A DNA stretch of 37,071 nt from contig JAQXTF010000079.1 of assembly GCA_029219345.1 (NCBI GenBank), positions 1 to 37,071 of the forward strand. Reading direction: 5' to 3'. Position numbers and translations under genes: made by a program. The first letter of the stretch is position 1, and every line of letters starts with the position of its first letter. Of this stretch, positions 1 to 8,074 are shown piece by piece. Source of the stretch: Eggerthellales bacterium (lineage in GTDB: Bacteria; Actinomycetota; Coriobacteriia; Coriobacteriales; Eggerthellaceae). The notes beneath the pieces are model-generated. The model was not told where the DNA came from, searched no databases, and worked only from the letters and a program-made list of their open reading frames with translations.

Positions 1-64
1 CGGGGTTCGAACCCGCGACCCCCACCTTGGCAAGGTGGTGCTCTACCAGCTGAGCCATGTCCGC
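1..64 (-). tRNA. tRNA-Gly (GCC), 3' end cut by window edge
   Basis: The minus strand carries the acceptor 5' half GCGGACA, D-arm, an anticodon loop with GCC and a T-arm with GGTTCGAACCC. The last 12 bases of the gene, including the CCA end, lie outside the window. The visible part is identical to the complete tRNA-Gly a little further upstream, so this is a second copy. It begins only 3 nt after the CCA end of tRNA-Cys, so the two must be processed from one transcript. Confidence 0.93.
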
Positions 65-67
65 ATA

Positions 68-141
68 TGGAGGCGAGAACCGGATTCGAACCGGTGGTGA
101 AGGCTTTGCAGGCCTCTGCCTTACCACTTGGCCATCTCGCC
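68..141 (-). tRNA. tRNA-Cys (GCA)
   Basis: On the minus strand a full cloverleaf starts with GGCGAGA and ends with TCTCGCC, discriminator U and an encoded CCA. The anticodon loop holds GCA, giving cysteine. It sits between two identical tRNA-Gly genes and shares their transcript. Confidence 0.95.
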
Positions 142-191
142 ACATTTATCAAAAAAGTCGGCCATTTTTAGGTGACCGACCGAGTGATCAG

Positions 192-267
192 TGGAGCGGA
201 CAACGGGGTTCGAACCCGCGACCCCCACCTTGGCAAGGTGGTGCTCTACCAGCTGAGCCATGTCCGC
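192..267 (-). tRNA. tRNA-Gly (GCC)
   Basis: Complete minus-strand tRNA: acceptor stem GCGGACA/TGTCCGC, discriminator U, encoded CCA, anticodon GCC. It is the promoter-proximal member of the Gly-Cys-Gly cluster. Confidence 0.95.
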
Positions 268-277
268 GCAAGAAGGT

Positions 278-306
278 ATAATACGCTTACCCCCTATATA
301 ATGCAA
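278..306 (-). promoter_or_regulatory. Promoter of the tRNA Gly-Cys-Gly cluster
   Basis: On the minus strand TTGCAT is followed after exactly 17 bp by TATTAT, the latter ending about 10 bp before the mature tRNA-Gly 5' end. It resembles the TTGCGC/TTGCGT -35 boxes found upstream of secG and rplS in this window, which supports it as a housekeeping sigma promoter. Confidence 0.7.
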
Positions 307-388
307 GAAAAATTTTTGGTTTTTGAAAAAATTCTTTAAGAGACCAACAATACCCCATTCAAAAAAGGAAATTTTTTTATATAGGGAC

Positions 389-439
389 TGTACAAGTTTT
401 GGGAATCTGCTAATATATTTACCCGCTGGTAACACCAGC
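389..439 (+). promoter_or_regulatory. Promoter and leader hairpin of tRNA-Val
   Basis: TGTACA (389-394) and TAATAT (411-416) are 16 bp apart, a plausible promoter for tRNA-Val. The predicted start falls next to a perfect short hairpin, GCTGGT-aac-ACCAGC (425-439), which would be removed with the pre-tRNA leader. The AT-rich stretch between this promoter and the opposite tRNA-Gly promoter holds no credible gene. Confidence 0.5.
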
Positions 440-453
440 AACCACTGAAAAGT

Positions 454-528
454 GGGCGGTTAGCTCAGGGGGAGAGCACTGCCTTGACACGGCAGGGGTC
501 ACAAGTTCAAATCTTGTATCGCCCACCA
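454..528 (+). tRNA. tRNA-Val (GAC)
   Basis: Plus-strand cloverleaf with acceptor stem GGGCGGT/ATCGCCC (one G-U pair), anticodon stem CTGCC/GGCAG enclosing TTGACAC (anticodon GAC), and an encoded CCA. It is followed directly by an intrinsic terminator, so it is a single-gene transcript. Confidence 0.95.
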
Positions 529-538
529 TTGTATTTTC

Positions 539-564
539 AAGAACTCCAATCGGGGTTCTTTTTT
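539..564 (+). terminator. Intrinsic terminator of tRNA-Val
   Basis: A stem AAGAACTCC / GGGGTTCTT with a four-base loop runs straight into six T residues on the plus strand, 10 nt after the tRNA CCA end. Confidence 0.85.
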
Positions 565-727
565 ATGTCTTCCCCACCAAACTCCCAGTAAGAATTATCC
601 CCCAGTTACTCTTAACGCTTAGGCAGTCACACGCAATCTTGATCGCTTGTGGGCTTCCAACACGTTAAATGCCCACATTTGCATTTACCAGAATTTTCCA
701 GGAAACATACTCTTATAAACGCATTTT
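565..727. other. Non-coding stretch between tRNA-Val and the rod-like RNA candidate
   Basis: No reading frame here looks like a gene. Visible structure: a 7-bp hairpin TGTGGGC/GCCCACA with a 16-nt loop (648-677); a perfect dyad TTTCC-A-GGAAA (695-705); and a plus-strand TATAAA (714-719) whose expected start point is about 726, just before the folded element. The dyad covers the place where a -35 box would be, so it may be a regulator site. Confidence 0.35.
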
Positions 728-833
728 GGGGCATAAAGGCGAGCCGAACTTCAGCGCGCTGGATAAGCAAAGAGAGTTGCTAGTAGGGAGAAGCATTATC
801 CACGTGCTGCCGTGAGGTGAGCCTTTATGCTCC
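728..833 (+). ncRNA. Candidate rod-like structured RNA
   Basis: The two ends form 13 continuous pairs (728-740 with 821-833, one G-U). After a symmetric 11/11-nt internal loop come 7 pairs (752-758 with 803-809), a one-base bulge, 7 pairs (760-766 with 796-802) and 2 more pairs around a 24-nt terminal loop. A TATAAA box sits 9 nt upstream of the first pair on the plus strand; no comparable box is seen on the minus side. The long stem, central bubble and upper stem resemble 6S-type RNA in outline, but it is shorter than known 6S RNAs and I recognise no family motif. SRP RNA is unlikely: the conserved GGAA-capped core is absent. No T-run terminator follows. It could instead be a decayed inverted-repeat element. 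Confidence 0.4.
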
Positions 834-851
834 TCGTCTCCTCCATCACGC

Positions 852-878
852 AAAAAAGAGAGGACCGAAGTCCTCTCT
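852..878 (-). terminator. Intrinsic terminator after tRNA-Leu
   Basis: On the minus strand AGAGAGGAC-TTCG-GTCCTCTCT is a perfect 9-bp stem closed by a TTCG tetraloop and followed by six T residues. It ends the secG-tRNA-Leu transcript. Confidence 0.92.
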
Positions 879-886
879 GAAAATTC

Positions 887-973
887 TGGTGTCGAAGGCG
901 GGATTTGAACCCGCACGGGCGTTACGCCCACAAGCACCTCAAGCTTGCGTGTCTGCCGTTCCACCACTCCGAC
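887..973 (-). tRNA. tRNA-Leu (GAG)
   Basis: Minus-strand class II tRNA of 87 nt with a long variable arm (stem GGGCG/CGCCC), acceptor GTCGGAG, anticodon loop TTGAGGT (GAG), discriminator A and encoded CCA. A hairpin and 59 nt separate it from secG upstream, and the terminator lies directly downstream. Confidence 0.95.
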
Positions 974-984
974 GAATGTACAAC

Positions 985-1013
985 GTTGGTTATTCTATCA
1001 GAAGAATACCAAC
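985..1013 (-). other. Hairpin between secG and tRNA-Leu
   Basis: GTTGGT-ATTC and GAAT-ACCAAC pair with a single bulged base around an 8-nt loop. There is no T-run, so it is not a terminator; it more likely marks or protects a processing point between the mRNA part and the tRNA part of one transcript. Confidence 0.45.
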
Positions 1014-1032
1014 TTGCAACAATAAAAATGAT

Positions 1033-1287
1033 TTAGGCAGAAATGGTACCCTGAGGCCAAACGACCATCATAATAATCAGGGTCAGAATAAATACAACCG
1101 CAAAAATAATAGTGATGTGATCAAGGTTCTTCTCTACGATAGAAGTGCCAGAAGTGGTGTTGTACATAGCGGCAGAGATCATATCGGAAAGGCCAGTGCC
1201 CTTACCAGAATGCAGCAGAATGAAGACAATCAAACCCGCGCCGGAAACAACGAGCAGGATCAGCAAAAGAATCATTACAGCGGACAA
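1033..1287 (-). CDS. secG: Preprotein translocase subunit SecG
   Basis: A small (84 aa) inner-membrane protein of the SecYEG export channel, where SecG helps SecA-driven translocation. Two hydrophobic helices are visible, roughly residues 2-22 and 57-78, joined by a loop with the family-typical GKGTGLSDMI region. The start is TTG, chosen because AGAAGG lies 7 nt before it; a later internal ATG would cut the first helix. The gene has its own strong promoter inside the 3' end of gpmI and is followed by tRNA-Leu on the same transcript. The position next to tpiA/pgk/gap is the usual actinobacterial arrangement. Confidence 0.93.
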   Translation of the reverse strand: MSAVMILLLILLVVSGAGLIVFILLHSGKGTGLSDMISAAMYNTTSGTSIVEKNLDHITIIFAVVFILTLIIMMVVWPQGTISA

Positions 1288-1343
1288 AACGAAACCTTCT
1301 TCTCAAATAGTCAGTCCAACAGACGTACAAATGCAAGATATGA

Positions 1344-1372
1344 ATTATAGGGCAAACATTAGTTCCGCGCAA
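1344..1372 (-). promoter_or_regulatory. Promoter of secG
   Basis: TTGCGC, 17 bp, then a perfect TATAAT on the minus strand. The -35 box lies inside the last codons of gpmI, so secG and tRNA-Leu can be transcribed apart from the glycolytic genes. Confidence 0.75.
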
Positions 1373-2912
1373 GAAGCGATTCACCGGTCATTTCTGCCGG
1401 TTGGTCAATCATCATCATATCAAGCAAAGTAGGAGCAATATCGCAGAGCGCACCCTGCTTATCCTGCAAACCAAGATTCTCATTGGAAAAATCGAAAAGC
1501 ACCAGGGGCACAGGAGCAGTAGTATGAGCCGTATGGGGATTTCCGTCTTCTGCGATCATCTTGTCAGCATTGCCGTGGTCAGCGGTCAGCAAAGCCACAC
1601 CGCCCTTTTCCTCAAGAGCGCTTAGTACACGGCCCACACATGCATCTACGGCCTCTACGGCCGCCTGAGCCGCTGCAATGACTCCCGTATGGCCCACCAT
1701 GTCGCAATTGGCAAAGTTCACCACATAGAAGTCGGCTTCGTCGGCTTCAATAGCACTTACCAGGGCGTCAGTCACCTCATAAGCGCTCATCTCAGGCTGA
1801 AGGTCATAAGTTGCAACAGCGGGGCTCTTAATAAGCTTGCGGGTCTCCCCTTCCTTGGGGGCCTCAATGCCACCATTGAGAAAGAAGGTTACATGGGCAT
1901 ATTTTTCAGTTTCGGCAATGTGGTATTGTTTCAGGCCCTCTGCTGCTAGCACATCAGCCAGCACATTGACGGGAAACTCCTTAGGGAAAGCCACCGGCGC
2001 GTTAATAGTAGGGTCGTATTCAGTCAAGCAGACATAATTGATATTGAGCTTTTCTGAACGAGGAAATCCCTGAAAATCATCATCCACGAAAGCGCGAGAA
2101 AGCTCACGGGCGCGGTCGGGGCGGAAATTGAAGAAAATAACCGCATCACCATCTTGGACGCCACAACCATCCAAGGAAACAGGCTCAACAAACTCATCGG
2201 TCACTTGAGCATCGTAGGATGCTTGCATTGCCAAAGCGGCAGACAAGCCCACCTGGGGCTCACCCTGCACAATAGCCTGATAGGCTCGCTCCACTCTATT
2301 CCAGCGATTATCGCGGTCCATGGCGTAATACCTGCCCGAAACAGTGGAGATGGCCAGCTGGGTCTTTGGATAATCCTTGCGCAAGTTCTTGAGCACTTCC
2401 TCCAGCTGTTCGATGTATCCCTTGCCGCTGGAAGGGGGCACGTCGCGGCCATCCATAAAGCAATGCACATGCACCGCAGGGACACCACGTTTGCATGCCA
2501 TGGCAATGAGGGCATACAAATGCTCATTGTTTGAGTGCACGCCGCCATCAGACAACAGACCCATGAAATGCACTACACCATTGCTGCGAATTGCCGCGTC
2601 CATAGCTAAGCAAAGAGTCTCGTTCTCCTCCAGCTCGCCCAAACGGCACGCGCGATTGATACGCGTAAGCTCCTGGTACACAATACGACCCGCGCCAATG
2701 TTCAGATGACCCACCTCTGAGTTGCCCATTTGGCCCTCAGGAAGGCCCACAGCTTCGCCAGAAGCCAAGAGCTGCGTTTTAGGACGGCAAGAAAACGCCT
2801 GGTCAAGCACAGGAGTTGCAGCCAATGAAATCGCATTGCCTGCTCCCTCTTCAGCCAAACCGAAACCATCCATAATAATTAAGGCGCAAGGCCGTTTAGT
2901 GCAGTGAGTCAT
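1359..2912 (-). CDS. gpmI: 2,3-bisphosphoglycerate-independent phosphoglycerate mutase
   Basis: Interconverts 3- and 2-phosphoglycerate with two manganese ions and a phosphoserine intermediate. The 517-residue length fits the family. Near the N-terminus IIMDGFG supplies the metal-binding Asp15, and MGNSEVGH holds the nucleophile Ser65; LLTADHGNADKM near the C-terminus is the second metal site. The ATG was chosen over an upstream TTG because AGGA sits 7 nt before it and because it starts right before the conserved region; the upstream TTG would overlap tpiA. It is the last glycolytic gene of the run gap-pgk-tpiA-gpmI, 14 nt after tpiA. Its insertion between tpiA and secG is not seen in typical mycobacterial order and resembles the Firmicutes glycolytic operon. 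Confidence 0.96.
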   Translation of the reverse strand: MTHCTKRPCALIIMDGFGLAEEGAGNAISLAATPVLDQAFSCRPKTQLLASGEAVGLPEGQMGNSEVGHLNIGAGRIVYQELTRINRACRLGELEENETLCLAMDAAIRSNGVVHFMGLLSDGGVHSNNEHLYALIAMACKRGVPAVHVHCFMDGRDVPPSSGKGYIEQLEEVLKNLRKDYPKTQLAISTVSGRYYAMDRDNRWNRVERAYQAIVQGEPQVGLSAALAMQASYDAQVTDEFVEPVSLDGCGVQDGDAVIFFNFRPDRARELSRAFVDDDFQGFPRSEKLNINYVCLTEYDPTINAPVAFPKEFPVNVLADVLAAEGLKQYHIAETEKYAHVTFFLNGGIEAPKEGETRKLIKSPAVATYDLQPEMSAYEVTDALVSAIEADEADFYVVNFANCDMVGHTGVIAAAQAAVEAVDACVGRVLSALEEKGGVALLTADHGNADKMIAEDGNPHTAHTTAPVPLVLFDFSNENLGLQDKQGALCDIAPTLLDMMMIDQPAEMTGESLLARN

Positions 2913-2926
2913 ACGTAAATCCTTTT

Positions 2927-3697
2927 TTACAGGCAAGCTTTAATCAGCTCTACAAAGCTTTCCGCCTTCAGTGCAGCGCCGCCGATCAGGCCACCGTCAA
3001 TGTCTTCCATGGCAAGCAGGCCCTCAACGTTACCCGTGTTCATAGAACCGCCGTACAGAACGCGCATGCCATCAGCAATCTCTTGACCATACAGCTCAGC
3101 CAGGGTGGAACGTATTGCGGCGCAAACCTCCTGGGCCTGCTCAGGTGTAGCAGTGCGGCCGGTGCCAATAGCCCAAATAGGCTCATAAGCCACAACGCAG
3201 TTTTTGGCATCAATGTCGTCAATGCCAGCAAAAGCGGCCTTTACCTGGGCGCACACATATTCAAGATGGGTGCCTTCGTCGCGAACGGAAAGAGATTCGC
3301 CCACGCAAATGATAGGGGTCATTTTCTGTGCCAGGAGAGCCTTTGCCTTCTTGTTCACATCTTCGTTCAGCTCGCCGAACAGCGTGCGACGCTCAGAGTG
3401 GCCAATGATGCAATGAGTAACGCGGGCTTCCTTCAGCATACCCACGGAAATCTCACCGGTAAATGCGCCAGCTTCCTCCCAGTAACAATTCTGAGCGCCA
3501 ATATAAATAGGCAGATTCTCAAAATCAACAACGGTCCAGGCGGGCTTCAAATCCAGGAAAGGGGTGCACAGAACAACGTCTACATCCTCGCCCCAGTCCT
3601 TTTCAAAACGATTGCAAATCTGCTGGGCCAAAACAACACCTTCAGAAATGGTGTTATTCATCTTCCAGTTGCCGGCCATCATAGGCTTACGTTTCAT
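2927..3697 (-). CDS. tpiA: Triose-phosphate isomerase
   Basis: Interconverts dihydroxyacetone phosphate and glyceraldehyde 3-phosphate in the cytoplasm. The 256-residue chain has the full TIM-barrel signature: NWKMN with Lys12, IIGHSERR with the electrophilic His100, AYEPIWAIGTG with the catalytic base Glu172, and the phosphate-binding YGGSM near the end. GGAG stands 5 nt before the ATG. It lies between pgk and gpmI with short gaps and is probably co-transcribed from gap. Confidence 0.97.
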   Translation of the reverse strand: MKRKPMMAGNWKMNNTISEGVVLAQQICNRFEKDWGEDVDVVLCTPFLDLKPAWTVVDFENLPIYIGAQNCYWEEAGAFTGEISVGMLKEARVTHCIIGHSERRTLFGELNEDVNKKAKALLAQKMTPIICVGESLSVRDEGTHLEYVCAQVKAAFAGIDDIDAKNCVVAYEPIWAIGTGRTATPEQAQEVCAAIRSTLAELYGQEIADGMRVLYGGSMNTGNVEGLLAMEDIDGGLIGGAALKAESFVELIKACL

Positions 3698-3728
3698 GAT
3701 TTCTCCAATCTATCAGCGGAAAGGACAC

Positions 3729-4916
3729 TTATTTCTGAAGTGCGACAACGCCAGGCAGCTGCTCGCCCTGGACCAGCTCCATGGAAGCGCCACCACCCGT
3801 GGAAATGAAGGTCATCTGATCGGCCAGATCAAACTTGTTCACTGCAGCTACGCTATCGCCGCCGCCGATGATGGTATCGGCTTCCTTGTTGGCGGCAACG
3901 GCCAGAGCAACCTCTTTGGTGCCAGCCTCAAAAGCGGCCATCTCAAAGACGCCCATGGGGCCATTCCAGAACACGGTCTTTGCACCCGCAATAGCCTCGG
4001 CATAAATCTTGGCGGTTTCAGGGCCCACATCAAGGCCCATCATGTCTTCGGGAATCTCATCAACAGAGGTGATCTTAGTAGCAGCATCCTCGGCAAACTT
4101 GTCAGCGCACACAACATCAACGGGAAGGAGCAGAGAAACACCGGCAGCTTCGGCCTTCTTTAGCATCTCGCCAGCGCGCTCCACCCAATCTTCTTCCTTC
4201 AAAGAGGTGCCCACAGCCTTGCCCTGAGCCATAAGAAAGGTAAAGCACATGCCGCCACCAATGATCAGAGTGTCGCACTTGCTAATAAGGGCGTCGATAA
4301 CCTTGATTTTATCGGAAACCTTGGAGCCGCCCAGAATAGCCACGAAGGGACGCTTGGGCTCATCCAGCATACCCGTCAAGGTATTCACCTCTTTGGACAT
4401 GAGGAAGCCAGCATATGCGGGCAGGAAAGCGGCGATACCAGCCGTTGAAGCATGAGCGCGATGAGCAGCGCCGAAGGCATCGTTAACGTATTCGTCAGCC
4501 AGGGCAGCAAGCTCCTTGCAAAACTCTTCGTTGTTCTTCTTTTCGCGCTTGTCAAAACGCAGGTTCTCCAGCAAAACAATTTGACCAGGCTCCATAGCAG
4601 CAATCTTTGCCTGAGCGTCCTCGCCTACCGTATCGGTTGCAAAAACAACAGGAGCATCAACCATGGTTGCCAGATACTTTGCCACAGGTGCCAAAGAGTA
4701 CGCTTCTTCATAGCCTTCACCCTTGGGACGACCAAGGTGACTCATAAGGATGACCTTGGCGCCAGCCTGAAGCAGATAGTTAATGGTGGGAAGAGCAGCG
4801 CGAATACGCGTGTCGTCGGTTACCACGCCATCCTTCAGGGGCACGTTGAAGTCAACGCGAACGATGACGCGCTTGCCAGCAGGCTGCATAGATTCAATAG
4901 TCTGAATTTCTGCCAT
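3729..4916 (-). CDS. pgk: Phosphoglycerate kinase
   Basis: Transfers the acyl phosphate of 1,3-bisphosphoglycerate to ADP. The 395-residue length is standard. Visible signatures are [11 protein letters not shown] near residue 20 (substrate-binding Asp and Asn), SHLGRPKG near residue 60, and the nucleotide-binding GGGDSVAAV towards the C-terminus. A near-perfect AGGAGG lies 6 nt before the ATG. It follows gap after a 60-nt spacer that contains a GC-rich hairpin, which may set different mRNA levels for the two genes. Confidence 0.97.
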   Translation of the reverse strand: MAEIQTIESMQPAGKRVIVRVDFNVPLKDGVVTDDTRIRAALPTINYLLQAGAKVILMSHLGRPKGEGYEEAYSLAPVAKYLATMVDAPVVFATDTVGEDAQAKIAAMEPGQIVLLENLRFDKREKKNNEEFCKELAALADEYVNDAFGAAHRAHASTAGIAAFLPAYAGFLMSKEVNTLTGMLDEPKRPFVAILGGSKVSDKIKVIDALISKCDTLIIGGGMCFTFLMAQGKAVGTSLKEEDWVERAGEMLKKAEAAGVSLLLPVDVVCADKFAEDAATKITSVDEIPEDMMGLDVGPETAKIYAEAIAGAKTVFWNGPMGVFEMAAFEAGTKEVALAVAANKEADTIIGGGDSVAAVNKFDLADQMTFISTGGGASMELVQGEQLPGVVALQK

Positions 4917-4939
4917 GAGAAACCTCCTAAATGCAGAAT

Positions 4940-4961
4940 GCGCCGCCCCGAGGGACGGCGC
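4940..4961 (-). other. GC-rich hairpin between gap and pgk
   Basis: GCGCCG/CGGCGC, extended through a G-U pair and further G-C pairs, closes a small loop. No T-run follows on the minus strand, so full termination is unlikely. A stabiliser or partial attenuator that raises gap over pgk is the simplest reading (inference). Confidence 0.5.
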
Positions 4962-4976
4962 ACGATTTGGTTCAAA

Positions 4977-6002
<1,026 letters not shown>

Positions 6003-6066
6003 TTAAAGCTGCGGTAAATCACGCGGACCATTATTGCCGCGCTTCGTAGAAATTACCTTTGTTTAA

Positions 6067-6094
6067 ACGTTACCACGAATGTTGAGGGGCGCAA
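6067..6094 (-). promoter_or_regulatory. Possible promoter of the gap operon
   Basis: TTGCGC and TAACGT are 16 bp apart on the minus strand in the 134-nt gap between whiA and gap. The -10 is weak. An 8-bp palindrome GTTTAAAC overlaps the -10 region and could be a regulator site. No clear terminator for whiA is visible here, so readthrough from whiA is also possible. Confidence 0.35.
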
Positions 6095-6112
6095 GCACGA
6101 AACCCGCGAGCG

Positions 6113-7039
6113 TTATAAATCGTTGGCGAAATCCAATATTCTCTGCACACGATGAGCGATGGCCGATTTGGTCAAAGAAGGCTCCAGCATCTCACCCAAG
6201 GCCTTGAGGGAGGCATCGGGATGTGTCATGCGCAGGCGAATGATTTCACGCAGCGCAGGCGAAAGCTTTCCCATAGCTTCTGCCTGACGAATCTTTTCCA
6301 CCGCCTCTTGGAACTCCAAAAAGGCATTCACCGTCTTTTTCTGGTTGGCAATCTCAGCGTTGGTGGCACGATTGGTGTCATTGCGAATGCTCTTGTATAA
6401 GCGGGTGTCTTCAAAATGCAGAGCGCTGGTGTGCGCGCCGGTGAAAGCCAAGAAGTCGGCGATGGAATCTCCGCTCTTCAGATACACGATGTAGGTATTG
6501 CGGCGCTTTGAGACGCGGGCGGGGATGCCCTTTTCCACGAAAATACGCGCAACATCTTCGGCGATGGGCTCGGCGGCAAACGAAATTTCAAAGTGATAAT
6601 TGCCCTTGGGGTTAGCGATGAAACCGCTGCCCAGAAAGGCGCCGCGCAGATAGGCGGCAGAGCAGCATTCCTTTTCGATAATGGCCGGGCGCAGGTGCAT
6701 CTCAAGGCCGCCCGTATCTGAAAGAACACCCATATCGCGCAGGGAAAACTCCAGATTGGGCTGGTTAGGGGCCTCAATAAGATAGTTGGGGGTCTGATGG
6801 AGCACGCTTCGACGAATAGTCAAGTTAGTATGCAGGTTGTAGATATCGTTGAGCAGCTGCTTAGTCAAGCGGGCAATACTTACCGAATCGGTAACCACCT
6901 CAAGGCGGTACTTTCCCGAACCGCTCAGGTACAGCGTTCCGTCAATACGCACCAAGGCTGCCAGCGTGGCGCGTTGGCAATGGCTGCAGGTGGGACGAAC
7001 GTGAGATAGCTCATCTTTTACATCGGTGGTGAATGCCAT
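6113..7039 (-). CDS. whiA: WhiA, sporulation/division-type DNA-binding regulator
   Basis: WhiA proteins pair a degenerate LAGLIDADG homing-endonuclease fold with a C-terminal helix-turn-helix. In Streptomyces they activate cell-division genes; in non-sporulating bacteria they affect division and chromosome segregation. This 308-residue protein begins with the typical FTTDVKDELSHV and keeps AAYLRGAFLGSGFIANPKGNYH around residues 125-150 and the C-terminal HTH (roughly 260-305, with DASLKALGEML). The ATG overlaps the yvcK stop as TAATG, so translation is coupled. The rapZ-yvcK-whiA order is conserved across Gram-positive bacteria. Confidence 0.95.
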   Translation of the reverse strand: MAFTTDVKDELSHVRPTCSHCQRATLAALVRIDGTLYLSGSGKYRLEVVTDSVSIARLTKQLLNDIYNLHTNLTIRRSVLHQTPNYLIEAPNQPNLEFSLRDMGVLSDTGGLEMHLRPAIIEKECCSAAYLRGAFLGSGFIANPKGNYHFEISFAAEPIAEDVARIFVEKGIPARVSKRRNTYIVYLKSGDSIADFLAFTGAHTSALHFEDTRLYKSIRNDTNRATNAEIANQKKTVNAFLEFQEAVEKIRQAEAMGKLSPALREIIRLRMTHPDASLKALGEMLEPSLTKSAIAHRVQRILDFANDL

Positions 7040-8070
7040 TACTGCAGCACTTTCTTCAAGGCGCTTCTTAGGGCAGAAACGCTATGCCAACCGGGATGCT
7101 CATCGTTGTAGAAATCGCGGGTGGTAACGGCAATACCCAGCGCCTCCAGAAAACGCCTCTCTTCTTTTGTCAGAGAAACACGATGGGCACCCGACAGAGT
7201 CTCCTCGTGACTTGCATGGCGGGGAGCGTCAGCCAAAACACAGTTGATAAGATCTTCCATACCATGGCGATACAAGGCTTCTATCTGGTCTTTTACGCAA
7301 AAGCCACGGGTTTCACCCTGGCTGTCCGAGATGTTGCTCACATACACCACGTAAGCATGCGACTTACGAATTGCCTCCACAATGCCAGGAACCAACAGAT
7401 TTGCAATAATCGAAGTGAACAAAGACCCGGGGCCCAAAATGATATAGTCGGCCTTCTCCAAAGCATCCAAAGCGGGGCCATAAGCCTCAATGAGCTGACC
7501 CAGATGAGAGGGATGCAACCATACCTTTTGCAGGGGTTCAGCGGAGTGGCAGACACTGGCCTGGCCCTCAATAAGATGGCCCTGGCGAGTTTGACCCGCA
7601 AGCTCCACATGGGTCAACGTGGAAGGAAGAACATGACCACGAGCCTGGAGAAGTTGCTCGCAAATTTCAATTGCCTCGGGGAAAGACCCCGAGGCGTCTT
7701 CCAAGGCTGCCAAAAGCAGGTTGCCCAATGCATGATTGTCGGCAAAGGGGAAACGATACTTAAAGGCCTGGGCAAATGCATCATCAGGATGGGCGGCAAA
7801 GGCCGCCAAGCATTTGCGCACGTCACCAGGAGGGGTAACGCCAGCCTGCTTGCGCAACTCGCCCGTGGAGCCACCGTCATCAGCCATGGCCACCACGGCG
7901 CTCACCTGGTAATCCAAGCTCAACAAGCAGCGAATAGACATGGGGGCTCCGGTGCCGCCACCGATAACCACCACGCGTTTTGAGGCGTTTTCAGATTCCC
8001 CGTGCTTCTTTCCCAGGGGCTTGAATTGGGATGTTAGCGATGGGTCGTGGGTAAACTTTGGCAATTCCAT
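7039..8070 (-). CDS. yvcK: YvcK/CofD-like gluconeogenesis factor
   Basis: YvcK proteins are cytoplasmic, bind UDP-sugars and are needed for growth on gluconeogenic carbon and for correct peptidoglycan synthesis. The CofD-like fold is shown by VVVIGGGTGAP, AMADDGGSTGELR, PPGDVRKCL and LGPGSLFTSI. The chosen ATG lies 4 nt beyond the rapZ stop and gives 343 residues; an earlier start would run back into rapZ. The first 35 residues before the Rossmann strand are not recognised. A gluconeogenesis factor next to glycolytic genes and gdhA fits an organism that lives on amino acids. Confidence 0.94.
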   Translation of the reverse strand: MELPKFTHDPSLTSQFKPLGKKHGESENASKRVVVIGGGTGAPMSIRCLLSLDYQVSAVVAMADDGGSTGELRKQAGVTPPGDVRKCLAAFAAHPDDAFAQAFKYRFPFADNHALGNLLLAALEDASGSFPEAIEICEQLLQARGHVLPSTLTHVELAGQTRQGHLIEGQASVCHSAEPLQKVWLHPSHLGQLIEAYGPALDALEKADYIILGPGSLFTSIIANLLVPGIVEAIRKSHAYVVYVSNISDSQGETRGFCVKDQIEALYRHGMEDLINCVLADAPRHASHEETLSGAHRVSLTKEERRFLEALGIAVTTRDFYNDEHPGWHSVSALRSALKKVLQ

Positions 8071-8074
8071 ATCG

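Noticed and set aside
284-388. AT-rich runs between tRNA-Gly and tRNA-Val as a terminator or origin
   Set aside because: Only A/T-run self-complementarity, no GC stem; the two divergent tRNA promoters explain the base composition.
760-804. DnaA-box-like TTATCCACG and a partial second box, suggesting an origin
   Set aside because: The two sites are the two arms of one helix of the folded element. No box cluster, AT-rich unwinding region, dnaA or dnaN is nearby.
728-833. Reading the inverted-repeat element as a MITE or insertion sequence remnant
   Set aside because: Thirteen-base ends are inverted, but there is no flanking target duplication and internal helices remain in register, which suits an RNA better. 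Kept as an alternative only.
817-1350. A 177-codon plus-strand frame over the tRNA-Leu/secG region
   Set aside because: Runs antisense through a tRNA, a terminator and secG; composition is Asn/Gln/Arg-rich without structure.
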